Below are positions 1-8,578 of a stretch of 40,370 nucleotides of DNA, piece after piece. The stretch's first letter is position 1; the number at the start of each line of letters is the position of its first letter. The notes under the pieces are model-generated. The model did no database searches, had not been told where the DNA came from, and was given only the letters and a program-made list of their open reading frames with translations. Both the position numbers and the translations under genes were made by a program. The DNA is from an uncultured Oscillospiraceae bacterium (lineage in GTDB: Bacteria > Bacillota > Clostridia > Oscillospirales > Oscillospiraceae). The stretch covers positions 1 through 40,370 of the forward strand of contig CAAEUZ010000054.1 in NCBI GenBank assembly GCA_900759385.1, read 5' to 3'.

Positions 1-445
1 CGTCCACCTGTACCCCCGCCAGGTGCAGCAGCTTCAGCACCTCGGCATAAGAAACGGCCAGCGGCTGTACCGGCGTCTCCGGCAGTCCGCTGACCGTCAC
101 TGTTATTGTACCCTGTTCCCCCGTCTTGCCCAGCCAGTTCAGCAGGGCGCTGCTCCCGTTCAGCTCCGTCACCGTGAGCGTGCCGACGTCCGCTTTGGCG
201 CCTGTTATCTCGCCCTCGCTCACGCTGAGCGTGATGTCGCAGCCGAGCGCTTTGGCCGTGACGGGTGGATGTTCATACACCACGTCGCCGTCATCAGTGA
301 CAAAAATAAAAGTGAGCTGCGCATTGAACCTCTCGTGTTCCTCGCAGCTCACTTCTGCATATTCGCCCTCGCCGCCCCCGGCCGCACCCATCAGCGCAGC
401 CATGAGTACCATGCCTGCCACTACTATTATTCCTATCTTCTTCAT
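1..445 (-). CDS. Secreted protein, N-terminal part (cut by window edge)
   Basis: The reading frame starts at the ATG at 443-445 and runs off the left edge, giving about 148 residues. It opens with a signal peptide: MKK, a hydrophobic stretch to about residue 20 (IGIIVVAGMVLMAALMGAA), then GGGEGEYAEVSC. No lipobox cysteine follows the hydrophobic segment directly, so ordinary secretion or an uncleaved anchor is likelier than a lipoprotein. The mature part is rich in Thr, Val and Gly (for example TLTVTELNGSSALLNW), which suggests beta-sandwich structure. An AGGAG site lies 6 bases before the start. I do not recognise the family, and the missing C-terminus prevents a functional call. Confidence 0.75.
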   Translation of the reverse strand, partial: MKKIGIIVVAGMVLMAALMGAAGGGEGEYAEVSCEEHERFNAQLTFIFVTDDGDVVYEHPPVTAKALGCDITLSVSEGEITGAKADVGTLTVTELNGSSALLNWLGKTGEQGTITVTVSGLPETPVQPLAVSYAEVLKLLHLAGVQVD

Positions 446-611
446 CGCTCCTGCTCCTTTCAGAAATAAAAATGTATGGCTAATGCCAAGTCTATGATTA
501 ATTTATCATTTTACCCTGCTGCTTGGCAAGACATATTGCTAATAAAGTTGAAGAATAATAAAATTTCGTCTGCATACACTAAACGCAAGGTGTAAATATA
601 GTAAATTTGAC
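446..611. other. AT-rich spacer holding the leader of the secreted-protein gene
   Basis: This spacer is much richer in A+T than its surroundings. It must hold the leftward promoter of the secreted-protein gene. The best candidate has TTGCCA as -35 near 520-530, but it is not strong enough to place firmly. No ORF or RNA gene was seen. Confidence 0.4.
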
Positions 612-640
612 AAGAAAAACGCCCGCCATGAGGGCGGGCG
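612..640 (-). terminator. Intrinsic terminator of the HAD hydrolase gene
   Basis: On the minus strand an 8-bp GC stem (CGCCCGCC / GGCGGGCG, loop of 5) is followed by TTTTTCTT. It lies about 14 bases after the stop codon of the HAD gene. Confidence 0.85.
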
Positions 641-653
641 CTGCAGCCGGGGT

Positions 654-1364
654 TTATACGAGGCTCTCTATGTACCTGTCGAGTTCGGCGAAGCCTCCGT
701 GCGGCCAGAGGTCCAGGCTGCGGTTCTCACGGTTTATGAGGCAGTCCGTGAGCAGGAAGACCTGCATGCCTGTCTGTCCGGCGGCCATATCCTCGTCGGC
801 ATCGTTGCCGACCATCAGGCACTCGCCGGCGCTCAGGCCGAGTTCGCTGAGGATGTCGCGGTAGTAGTCCACATTCGGCTTGCTGTGGCGGGAGTTCTCA
901 TAGGTGGTGTAGAGCTCGAAGTCCCCGGGCGTGAGCCCGGCCCAGCCGATGCGGGACTCGGTGGCCACGGCAGGGAAGATGGGGTTGGTGGCTAGTACGG
1001 TGCGCAGGCCCATGGCCCTGGCCCGGCGCACGGTCTCAGCGGCGGCGGGGTTGAAGCCGCAGAAGCGGCTGGCCGCTTTGAAATCCACGGCGTAGAACTC
1101 CTCCAGCACCGGGCGGTGCTCAAATACCCTGTCGCCGAGCACCTGCGCAAAACGGGCCCAGAACGCCTCCTCGTTTGTGCGGGAACCGTCGTTGGCTACC
1201 ATGGCCGCGACTCCGGACCAGATACCGTCTATGAGCGGGCCGGCCTCGTAGCCGTAGGGCGCGAGCTTCGCCGCCAGCAGCTTGAAGTAGCCGCGTGTGA
1301 ATTCGTCGTTGTCCATCGGCAGCAGAGTGCCGTCCAAATCAAACATAACAGTGCTTATGCCCAC
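654..1364 (-). CDS. HAD-superfamily hydrolase (phosphatase-like)
   Basis: Predicted soluble phosphohydrolase of 236 residues. Motif I is DLDGT with nucleophile Asp9 and Asp11. Motif II is Thr126 in LATNP. Lys162 in SKPN fits motif III. Motif IV is GNDADED around residues 186-192, the Mg2+ site. Residues 17-100 form a helical C1-type cap, which sets substrate choice, so the substrate cannot be read. I chose the GTG at 1362-1364 because AAGGAG sits 7 bases upstream. The longer open frame upstream encodes a hydrophobic stretch with no ribosome binding site and overlaps the promoter. Monocistronic, with its own promoter and terminator. Confidence 0.85.
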   Translation of the reverse strand: MGISTVMFDLDGTLLPMDNDEFTRGYFKLLAAKLAPYGYEAGPLIDGIWSGVAAMVANDGSRTNEEAFWARFAQVLGDRVFEHRPVLEEFYAVDFKAASRFCGFNPAAAETVRRARAMGLRTVLATNPIFPAVATESRIGWAGLTPGDFELYTTYENSRHSKPNVDYYRDILSELGLSAGECLMVGNDADEDMAAGQTGMQVFLLTDCLINRENRSLDLWPHGGFAELDRYIESLV

Positions 1365-1398
1365 AAAAAAGCTCCTTTTTATTAGTGTCACGGGTATA

Positions 1399-1427
1399 AA
1401 TATACTAATAATAAGTATTAAAATCAA
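1399..1427 (-). promoter_or_regulatory. Sigma-A promoter of the HAD hydrolase gene
   Basis: On the minus strand: -35 TTGATT (1422-1427), 17-base spacer, -10 TATATT (1399-1404), about 35 bases before the GTG start. Confidence 0.7.
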
Positions 1428-1480
1428 GCCACAACTGCGGCCTTTCTGTCCGGCATGCTTCGACCCGCACATCGGATTAT

Positions 1481-1520
1481 AAAAGCGGCTGCGCAGGGTA
1501 CAACAGCTGCACAGCCGCTT
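1481..1520 (-). terminator. Terminator of the four-gene leftward operon
   Basis: Minus-strand hairpin with 9-bp arms (AAGCGGCTG at 1512-1520, CAGCCGCTT at 1483-1491) followed by TTTATAA. It lies 10 bases after the stop of the metallo-beta-lactamase gene, the last gene of the operon. Confidence 0.75.
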
Positions 1521-1529
1521 CTGGCCGGG

Positions 1530-2252
1530 TCAGACGGCGCTTCGCTGGCGGGATTGCTCCAGCCTGCGGTTAAGATACCTTATTATCTCGGGCTTGGTGC
1601 CGGGGCGCATGTGGCTGCAGACGCAGTAGTCGCAGTCGCTTTTTTCGATAATATCCAGGAGGTTTTCATATTTCTGCCGCTCGGCTGCCCAGGCAGTCCT
1701 GAAGTTGCCGTAAACGGTGTCGCCGAGGAACAGCGTCTTCTGTTCGGGTATGTATATCAGGACGGAGTCCGCGGAATGGGCCGACTCGATGCGGGTGAAT
1801 TCCGCCGTGACGCCGCCTAAGTCAAGCGTCAGCGAGTCCGAAAACTCTATGGAGGCGGGCTCTACGATGATGGGTACGCCGACCCCGTATTCCTGATAGA
1901 AATTGTCTTCGCCCATGGCGCGGCCGATATACTCGCGGTAGCTGGGGTCAGACGACTTCAGCCGGTGCTCCCTGAGCTTGGCGTTTGTGAGCGCACAGGC
2001 GATGGTGCAGCCGCTCACGGCGTGCAGCCCGTAGGAGTGGTCGCAGTGCCAGTGCGTGAGGACGGTGAAATCAGGTTCCCTCAGCCCGGCGGCCGAGAGC
2101 GCCGAGTAAAAGAGCTCGACGTGCCTTGACGAATACCCGGCGTCTATGGCGAGACAGTATCTGTCGCCGCGGATGTAGGCGAGCAGCGGGCGTTCGCGCT
2201 CCGGCTGATGGGGCAAATAGGAGATTCTGTCTGTAAGCTGTACCAATTCCAT
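1530..2252 (-). CDS. Metallo-beta-lactamase-fold hydrolase
   Basis: 240-residue cytoplasmic protein of the MBL superfamily. The metal site HxHxDH is HWHCDH at residues 67-72. The Asp of IDAGYSS (about residue 37) and a later His in SAHSAD, plus LFLGDTVYG carrying the metal-bridging Asp, complete the usual set. The fold covers thioesterases, glyoxalases, lactonases and beta-lactamases; the sequence does not decide between them. ATG 2250-2252 fits the family start; extending further upstream would overlap the cyclase more deeply. It begins 10 bases after the stop of the upstream cyclase gene (TGA 2263-2265), so the two probably share a transcript. Confidence 0.85.
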   Translation of the reverse strand: MELVQLTDRISYLPHQPERERPLLAYIRGDRYCLAIDAGYSSRHVELFYSALSAAGLREPDFTVLTHWHCDHSYGLHAVSGCTIACALTNAKLREHRLKSSDPSYREYIGRAMGEDNFYQEYGVGVPIIVEPASIEFSDSLTLDLGGVTAEFTRIESAHSADSVLIYIPEQKTLFLGDTVYGNFRTAWAAERQKYENLLDIIEKSDCDYCVCSHMRPGTKPEIIRYLNRRLEQSRQRSAV

Positions 2253-2262
2253 GTCTGTTATT

Positions 2263-2886
2263 TCACTCTTCCATGGCCACGGCGCGGACCGGCGCGCCGT
2301 CGGCGTCAATATATTTCAGCGGCAGGGCCGCAAAGCGCAGCAGCTTTCCCCGCAGGGGGACAAGCCCGCAGAGGTTTTCGACTATGACGCATCCCTTGCC
2401 CAGTGCGAGCAGGTGGTTTTCGTAGCTCAAGTCGTCCATCGGGTCTATGCCCATCGTGTCCAGCCCGATGCCGCGCACGCCCAGGCCGAGCGCACGCTCA
2501 ACGGTACCGGCGGCGAGGGTGGGATAGGCGCCGAAATACTCCCGCGTGTTCCAGCGCGCCTCCCAGCCGGTGCTCACCAGCAGGAAGTCCGCGCCCGGGA
2601 AGGCGTCCAGGGCTTCGGGCGGTATTTTGCCCTCGTACCCGCCGGCGTCCAGCACCCAGGCCGTACCCATGAAGGCGGAGACGGGCAGTGTGTCCAGCGC
2701 GGCGCCGCTGCTGAGCATGTGCGCGGGCGCATCCATATGCGTACCGACGTGCGAGAAGAGTTCCAGCCGCGTCTCGCGGAAGCCGTCGCGCTCCATAGTG
2801 CTGCCCTCGGCGAGCACGGGCTGCGGCGTGCCTGGCCAGACGGGGATGCCCGGGGTTATGAGATGGGTGAGGTCATGTATTTTCAT
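2263..2886 (-). CDS. Cyclase / kynurenine formamidase-like metal hydrolase
   Basis: 207 residues of the cyclase family (PF04199; bacterial kynurenine formamidase KynB is the known member). The family metal motif HxGTHxDxPxH is present as HVGTHMDAPAHM near residue 50. The N-terminus MKIHDLTHLITPGIPVWPG matches the family start, supporting ATG 2884-2886. The family hydrolyses N-formyl-kynurenine or related amide/ester substrates with Zn or Mn. No tryptophan catabolism genes are near, so the real substrate is unknown. Its 5' end overlaps the upstream YjbR-like gene by 14 bases. Confidence 0.85.
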   Translation of the reverse strand: MKIHDLTHLITPGIPVWPGTPQPVLAEGSTMERDGFRETRLELFSHVGTHMDAPAHMLSSGAALDTLPVSAFMGTAWVLDAGGYEGKIPPEALDAFPGADFLLVSTGWEARWNTREYFGAYPTLAAGTVERALGLGVRGIGLDTMGIDPMDDLSYENHLLALGKGCVIVENLCGLVPLRGKLLRFAALPLKYIDADGAPVRAVAMEE

Positions 2887-3271
2887 CAGATTTCTCCCTG
2901 ATAATTTCGCGCTGCATACGCTTGGGCAGGCGCCTGAAGGCCTCGTCATAGGAGTGCGCGCAGAGGGCGCGGAGCCCGTCTTCCGGCACCGCGCCGTCAA
3001 GATACACACTTATCCAGTAGCGGTGGTCGGCATAGAACCCTGGGACTATGTCCTCGTACCGGCTGCGCAGGGAGTCGATGAGCCGCGGATCACAGCGCAG
3101 CGTCACTAGCTCACGGCCGGCGTGCTGCTCATAGCGCGCGTCGGGCGTGCAGGTTATGGCGAAGATGCGCCCTCCGACGCGGTAGTGCAGAAAGCCCCAC
3201 TCGGCCTTGCAATCCGTCGTCGCGCCGGGGAGCCCGGCCAGATAACCGGCCAGCCAGGGGTAGCGGTTCAC
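2873..3271 (-). CDS. MmcQ/YjbR-family protein
   Basis: 132 residues matching the small MmcQ/YjbR family of double-wing DNA-binding-like folds. Features are a Trp/Phe-rich N-terminal half (WGFLHYRVGGRIFAI), LVTLRCDP, and the central HRYWISVYLDG. Some members are annotated as DNA-binding, but a role has not been fixed for the family. The ATG overlaps the stop codon of the ArsC-like gene by 4 bases (ATGA), and its own end overlaps the cyclase start by 14 bases, so it is translationally coupled on both sides. Confidence 0.8.
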   Translation of the reverse strand: MNRYPWLAGYLAGLPGATTDCKAEWGFLHYRVGGRIFAITCTPDARYEQHAGRELVTLRCDPRLIDSLRSRYEDIVPGFYADHRYWISVYLDGAVPEDGLRALCAHSYDEAFRRLPKRMQREIIREKSDENT

Positions 3272-3618
3272 AGCAGGGCCGCGGCCCAGTCCTTTTCGCG
3301 GAAGCCTACCAGGACGGCGTTGTCCGCGACGAGTATGGGCCGCTTGACCAGCATGCCGTCGCTCGCGAGCAGGGAGACTATCTCGTCCTCGTCCATGGAA
3401 TCGACCTTGCCGGAAAGGCCCATGCCGCGATAGAGCTGGCCGCTGGTGTTGAAAAAGCGCTTCCAGGGCAGGCCGCTCTTCTCATGCCAGGCGCGGAGCT
3501 CGTCCGCCGTGGGGTTGTCGGTCTTGATGTCGCGCTCGGTGAATTCGAGGCCGTTATTTTCAAGCCACGCGCGGGCCTTGCCGCAGGTGGAGCACTTTGG
3601 GTAGCAGACAAAGAGCAT
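3268..3618 (-). CDS. ArsC/Spx-family thioredoxin-fold protein
   Basis: 116 residues of the ArsC/Spx/MgsR family. Near the N-terminus is the family CxxC: CYPKCSTCGKARAWL, with a Cys pair spaced CSTC. FTERDIKTDNPT and the MLVKRPILV segment with the cis-Pro region are typical. It may be a glutaredoxin-like reductase or a Spx-like regulator. It lacks a paired arsenical transporter, so arsenate reduction is not supported by context. ATG 3616-3618 has AAGGAG 7 bases upstream. First gene of the four-gene operon. Confidence 0.85.
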   Translation of the reverse strand: MLFVCYPKCSTCGKARAWLENNGLEFTERDIKTDNPTADELRAWHEKSGLPWKRFFNTSGQLYRGMGLSGKVDSMDEDEIVSLLASDGMLVKRPILVADNAVLVGFREKDWAAALL

Positions 3619-3649
3619 ATCTATTCTCCTTTTAGTATTTTGTACGCCC

Positions 3650-3678
3650 ATAATAGCATTAACCCCGCCCCGCGTCAA
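3650..3678 (-). promoter_or_regulatory. Promoter of the ArsC-like/YjbR/cyclase/MBL operon
   Basis: Minus strand: -35 TTGACG (3673-3678), 17-base spacer, -10 TATTAT (3650-3655), about 32 bases before the start codon. The -35 lies inside the hairpin that ends the preceding regulator gene. Confidence 0.75.
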
Positions 3679-3692
3679 TCGCGGGACGGGGC
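3661..3692 (-). terminator. Hairpin at the end of the XRE regulator gene
   Basis: Minus-strand arms CCCCGTCCCGCG (3680-3691) and CGCGGGGCGGGG (3663-3674) with a 5-base loop, followed by TTAATGCTATT. Stem is strong but the T-tract is short, so termination may be partial and let transcripts continue into the next operon. Confidence 0.6.
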
Positions 3693-4400
3693 TCAGCTTT
3701 CCACAAAGGCTTTGTACATGGTGAGAGCGAGGCAGGCGCAAAGTACCAGTGCCGCCGCCGCGCCCAACAGGGCGCATTCCATAATAGAGGAATACCCGTA
3801 CACCAGGCTGCCCAGCCACCCGCCCAGCGCTGCGCCGAGTCCGGCGCACGACGCGAGCAGCGAGACGGTGGAGCGGCGGTATGCGCTGAGTAGGAAAGCC
3901 GCCGTGTCCTCTATTCTGCGCACCTGTGAGTACGCGGAGAGCAGTGCGGCGACCTGGACTATCGCGGCGGTGATGAACAGGGCTACAGCGAGCAGCCAGA
4001 GGACATAGCCCCATCTGCGCATGAAGGAGACGGATTCAACCAGACACATATACAGCACGACAAGTCCGAAGAGCGTCAGGCCCAGCGATATCACGGCCTT
4101 GATGTTCAGCTTTGTCATGGCGGATTTGAGCAGCCACTCGCGGCGCTTTTCGCCTTTAGGAGCGGAGGGACCAGCGTCTCTGTCCTGCGGCCTGCGTTCT
4201 CCGCGCAGGAGCTCGTCACAGGTGACGCCGAATATTTCCGCCAGCACGGGTATGAGCGCCAGCTCGGGCGTCCCGTCGCCTGTCTCCCAGCGGCTGACGG
4301 TCTTGTCTGAGACGCTGAGCATTGCCGCAAGCTCTTTCTGCGTCAGCCCTCTGGCCTTCCGCAGGGCGGCGATGAACGGGCCGATGGACATCCTGTCCAT
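3693..4400 (-). CDS. XRE-family helix-turn-helix regulator with membrane domain
   Basis: 235 residues. Residues 5-66 form a Cro/CI-type HTH (RKARGLTQKELAAMLSVSD then KTVSRWETG). Next is a charged linker, then at least three or four membrane segments at about residues 103-122, 131-155 and 180-230. This places an operator-binding head on a membrane anchor, an arrangement seen in Firmicutes regulators that respond to membrane or cell-surface signals. It is followed by the ArsC-like operon and may regulate a neighbour, but no operator is visible. ATG 4398-4400 has AAGGGGG upstream. Confidence 0.85.
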   Translation of the reverse strand: MDRMSIGPFIAALRKARGLTQKELAAMLSVSDKTVSRWETGDGTPELALIPVLAEIFGVTCDELLRGERRPQDRDAGPSAPKGEKRREWLLKSAMTKLNIKAVISLGLTLFGLVVLYMCLVESVSFMRRWGYVLWLLAVALFITAAIVQVAALLSAYSQVRRIEDTAAFLLSAYRRSTVSLLASCAGLGAALGGWLGSLVYGYSSIMECALLGAAAALVLCACLALTMYKAFVES

Positions 4401-4424
4401 AACTCACGCCCCCTTTCCGCCTCA

Positions 4425-4453
4425 ATTCTAGCGCAAAGAGAGGCGGTTGTCTA
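4425..4453 (-). promoter_or_regulatory. Promoter of the XRE regulator gene
   Basis: Minus strand: -35 TAGACA (4448-4453), 17-base spacer, -10 TAGAAT (4425-4430). The hexamers are overlapped by an inverted repeat CCGCCTC (4439-4445) / GAGGCGG (4417-4423), which could be an autoregulatory site. Confidence 0.6.
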
Positions 4454-4475
4454 CCTATAAGAGCGGGAATCACTC

Positions 4476-5165
4476 TCAGGATGCGAGAATCGCCGCCGCC
4501 CAGCGCAGAAGAGCCGCAAGCAACCCCACCTGTAGCCGAGGCCTGCTGTACCGCTGCGGTGTGTTGTCCGGTGAGTTGATTGGACGGTTCTGGTGAGCAG
4601 AGCGCTGAGCTGTCTGCGCCATGGACGCGCCCAGTTGGCTGGCCTCGGCGCATTTGGCGCTGTCCGCGGTCACGGGGCCGGGATGGGTGCCACCGGCGAG
4701 GACGTGGCCGAGATTGGCCCAGCTGAGGTGTTCACAGAGGTGATTATAATATGTCAGCACGTCGTCAAAACCGTGGCCCTCGGCGGTCATGAGCAGGACC
4801 GAGCCGCGGCCGTGGCCGCGCAGCAGGTTGCCGTCGTGCTCCTCCAGCGCGAACAGACGGTCGATGGCGGTGCGCAGCTGGCCGCTGAGGTTCCAGTAAT
4901 AGAGCGGGCTGGCCAGGACGATTACGTCGCAGCCGCGCACGGCGGCGTAAATTTTGTCCATGTCGTCGCGCTGCACACAGGGGTGCTCGCTGGCGCTGTG
5001 CCCGCCGAAGCAGCCGAGACAGCCGTGGATATTCATGCTGTCAAGATGGAATTCCTGCACCTCGCAGCCGGCGCCGCGCGCACCTTCGGCAAAGGCGCTT
5101 ACCAGCGCGGCCGTGCTTCCGGAACGCCTGGGGGCGCCGTTGAGTATCACTATGCGTTTGGCCAT
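4476..5165 (-). CDS. NADPH-dependent FMN reductase / flavodoxin-like protein
   Basis: 229 residues with a flavodoxin-like fold of the iron-sulfur-flavoprotein type. Residues 5-20 hold the FMN-phosphate loop (LNGAPRRSGSTAALV). CLGCFGG near residues 49-55 and a later Cys (HPCVQRDD) fit an Fe-S or redox cysteine cluster, and SPLYYWNLSGQLRTAIDR is the flavin-binding/dimer segment. The conserved part ends near residue 187. The last about 43 residues are Arg/Ala/Pro-rich and unlike the family, and may come from a lost stop or frameshift. It starts 4 bases after the stop of the paralogous gene upstream, so the two form an operon. Confidence 0.8.
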   Translation of the reverse strand: MAKRIVILNGAPRRSGSTAALVSAFAEGARGAGCEVQEFHLDSMNIHGCLGCFGGHSASEHPCVQRDDMDKIYAAVRGCDVIVLASPLYYWNLSGQLRTAIDRLFALEEHDGNLLRGHGRGSVLLMTAEGHGFDDVLTYYNHLCEHLSWANLGHVLAGGTHPGPVTADSAKCAEASQLGASMAQTAQRSAHQNRPINSPDNTPQRYSRPRLQVGLLAALLRWAAAILAS

Positions 5166-5169
5166 GGCG

Positions 5170-5712
5170 TCAGATCCTCCCGGCCAGGGCGGCGGCCTGG
5201 GCCGCGCCGTCGGTCTTCTCTATATCTCCCGCGTTCAATACGCCGGGGATGAGCACTTCGCCGACCATATGCCAGCCCATCAGGGCGGCGGAGCGCTCTA
5301 TGGGCACGCGCACGCCGTCCAGGACGGTCATATCGTTCTCCTCGCAGCAGGCGATAACCGCGCAGCCCTTGCCAGCTATATCCTTGCCGGCTACACAGAA
5401 GGAGTACATCTTGTCGAGCACGCACTTGAGCTGGGCGGGGATGGAGTACCAGTACACGGGAGTGGAGAACACCACCACGTCAGCGTCAAGAACCGCCGGG
5501 GCTATGGTGTTGAAGTCGTCGGCGAAGGAACAGGCCTCGCCGGTCTTGTAGCAGGTCTCGCAGGCGTGACATGGGCCGATGCTCATCTTGTCGGTGTCGA
5601 AGCGCGTGACGGTATGGCCCTTGGCCTCTGCGGCCTCAATGAAGGCCCTGGTCATAGCGAAGCTGTTGCCCTTTTCGCGCGGTGAGCCGGTGAGAACGAC
5701 TATTTTACTCAT
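5170..5712 (-). CDS. Flavodoxin-family NAD(P)H-dependent oxidoreductase
   Basis: 180 residues. LTGSPREKGNSFAMTRAF at residues 7-24 is the FMN-phosphate loop. CHACETCYKTGEAC at about residues 48-61 is a dense cysteine cluster of the iron-sulfur-flavoprotein type. STPVYWYSIPAQLKCVLDKMY is the flavin-contacting segment. Paralogue of the next gene. It is divergent from an HxlR regulator across 132 bases, the usual layout for HxlR control of a reductase. Start ATG 5710-5712 has GGAGG 8 bases upstream. Confidence 0.85.
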   Translation of the reverse strand: MSKIVVLTGSPREKGNSFAMTRAFIEAAEAKGHTVTRFDTDKMSIGPCHACETCYKTGEACSFADDFNTIAPAVLDADVVVFSTPVYWYSIPAQLKCVLDKMYSFCVAGKDIAGKGCAVIACCEENDMTVLDGVRVPIERSAALMGWHMVGEVLIPGVLNAGDIEKTDGAAQAAALAGRI

Positions 5713-5744
5713 GATATATACCTCCGCATTTACATTTGCCAGTG

Positions 5745-5773
5745 TTGACTTCCTGCCTCACTGATACTACAAT
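5745..5773 (+). promoter_or_regulatory. Promoter of the HxlR regulator gene
   Basis: Plus strand: -35 TTGACT (5745-5750), 17-base spacer, -10 TACAAT (5768-5773). On the opposite strand TTGAAA (about 5795-5800), 16 bases and TATCAT make a candidate leftward promoter for the flavoprotein operon. The two promoters overlap, so one bound regulator could affect both. Confidence 0.7.
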
Positions 5774-5844
5774 GATAGCAACAATAAGTATTTTTTCAAG
5801 TACGCACATTGAAGATATATACTTACATTAAGGAGAGTGTAAAA

Positions 5845-6177
5845 ATGCACGAGCGCTGCATATCCGACGAGTGCCTGAGCAACACCGGGTTCAGCTATAC
5901 GCTGTCACTGATAAACGGGAAGTACAAGATGACGATACTCTACACGCTGATGGAGTTCGGGGTGGTGCGCTTCAACGAGATGAAGAAGTATATCGGCGGC
6001 ATCAGCTTCAAGACCCTCAGCACAACACTCAAGGAGCTGGAGAGCGACAGGCTGGTGCACAGGGAGGAGTACCCGCAGATACCGCCCAAGGTGGAGTACA
6101 GCCTAACGGAGCGGGGAAAGTCTCTCATACCGATACTGGACGCCATGTGCGAGTGGGGAGACAACAACAGGATTTAG
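5845..6177 (+). CDS. HxlR-family winged-helix transcriptional regulator
   Basis: 110 residues. MHERCISDECLSNTGFSYTLSLINGKYKMTIL is the family N-terminus, with Cys5 and Cys10 near the front. The winged helix spans about residues 25-95 (RFNEMKKYIGGISFKTLSTTLKELE, then VEYSLTERG). Some HxlR proteins sense electrophiles or disulfide stress through an N-terminal cysteine, so a redox role is plausible. AAGGAG lies 10 bases before ATG 5845; a longer frame from 5809 has no such site. It probably controls the divergent flavoprotein pair. Confidence 0.88.
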   Translation: MHERCISDECLSNTGFSYTLSLINGKYKMTILYTLMEFGVVRFNEMKKYIGGISFKTLSTTLKELESDRLVHREEYPQIPPKVEYSLTERGKSLIPILDAMCEWGDNNRI

Positions 6178-6206
6178 GGTCCCGCTTTTTGAAAGCGGGA
6201 GGAAAG

Positions 6207-6263
6207 TTTCGGGGGCGCTTTCTTTTGTGCTTGCCAAAAGAAAGCGTCCCCGCACCCCCGAAA
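6207..6263. repeat. Interspersed hairpin repeat, copy 1
   Basis: Outer arms TTTCGGGGG / CCCCCGAAA enclose a perfect 11-bp inner stem CGCTTTCTTTT (6216-6226) / AAAAGAAAGCG (6236-6246) with loop GTGCTTGCC. A related copy lies at 21624-21690. The two share the core TTTTGyGCyTGyCAAAA and the following CCCrAAT...AGCGC...TTTGC. It may act as a terminator or be an interspersed palindromic repeat. Confidence 0.7.
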
Positions 6264-6559
6264 TGAAAAGCGCCTTTGCTGTCGTGTTGAAACCTTACGC
6301 CGGGGGAGGTTTTTGGGTGGTCACCCCTGCCGGTATACGTTCTTGTGCATCGCCGGCCGCAGTTTGAGCCGTATGCGCGGCTCGCCGCTCGGTGGTGTGT
6401 GAGTCTGGGCGCGCAGGATTGCGTGGGTGCGGTTTATTGTGCCGCTCCGGGCTGCGGCGTCTTTGCCGGTTTGGCTCTGGCTTGCGCTGATGCGTGTATT
6501 CGGCCGTTATGGTGAGTTCCGCGGCATCGCTGCGCTTGCCGCTGGGCGGCAATAAGCAG

Positions 6560-6590
6560 CGCGCCGCCGTCAAACATTGACGGCGGCGCG
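6560..6590. terminator. Strong hairpin between HxlR gap and GH2 gene
   Basis: Perfect 14-bp stem (6560-6573 with 6577-6590) and 3-base loop, 4 bases beyond the GH2 stop. The T-rich flank is on the plus-strand side, but the position suits termination of the leftward GH2 gene. It may work in both directions. Confidence 0.6.
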
Positions 6591-6594
6591 TACA

Positions 6595-8307
<1,713 letters not shown>

Positions 8308-8520
8308 GGGCAGCTCCTCCGTTTCGTGTTACTGATCTTCTCTATTCTACACCATGGAGCCCGGATTTGAAAGAGGAGTTTTTACCCCCGTCATAGTGCA
8401 CAAAAGTGCTAGTTAATTAACAAGCGATGCCGTGCCACATAAAATGTAAAATCAACGTGAAACGATGCATATTTAGAAAATAAAGTAATTTATAATTCAT
8501 TTGTCAATGATTTCTCAAGC

Positions 8521-8538
8521 TTGTTAAGAAATAATCTT
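8521..8538 (+). promoter_or_regulatory. Weak Rex-like half-site upstream of rnf
   Basis: TTGTTAA followed by 4 bases matches one half of the clostridial Rex consensus TTGTTAANNNNTTAACAA, but the second half is poor (TAATCTT). Listed only because Rex senses NADH/NAD+ and Rnf makes NADH. Confidence 0.2.
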
Positions 8539-8552
8539 GGAAAAATGGTGTA

Positions 8553-8578
8553 TTTGTGTCATAATCGCTGGACACAAA
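8553..8578 (+). promoter_or_regulatory. Palindrome over the rnf -35 region
   Basis: Perfect 8-bp arms TTTGTGTC (8553-8560) and GACACAAA (8571-8578) with a 10-base spacer. The right arm covers the -35 TGGACA, so a bound dimer would block RNA polymerase. The regulator is not known. Confidence 0.5.

Larger units (their letters stand above)
6178..6594. other. Gene-free gap with hairpins and an interspersed repeat
   Basis: About 417 bases. It holds a short hairpin right after the HxlR stop (6181-6199, 8-bp arms), a long repeat hairpin (6207-6263) and a strong hairpin at the end of the GH2 gene. Between 6280 and 6550 I see nothing. The open frame there encodes Arg/Pro/His-rich sequence with no ribosome binding site and is not credible. 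Confidence 0.6.

Noticed and set aside
3268..3618. Arsenate reductase for arsenic resistance
   Set aside because: Family fits, but no ArsB/ArsR/ACR3 nearby and Spx-like proteins share the fold.
6295..6573. 92-codon leftward frame in the gap before the GH2 gene
   Set aside because: Arg/Pro/His-rich, no ribosome binding site, no match; looks like non-coding GC-rich DNA.
8521..8538. Rex operator upstream of rnf
   Set aside because: Only one half matches; kept as a low-confidence site, not as a call.
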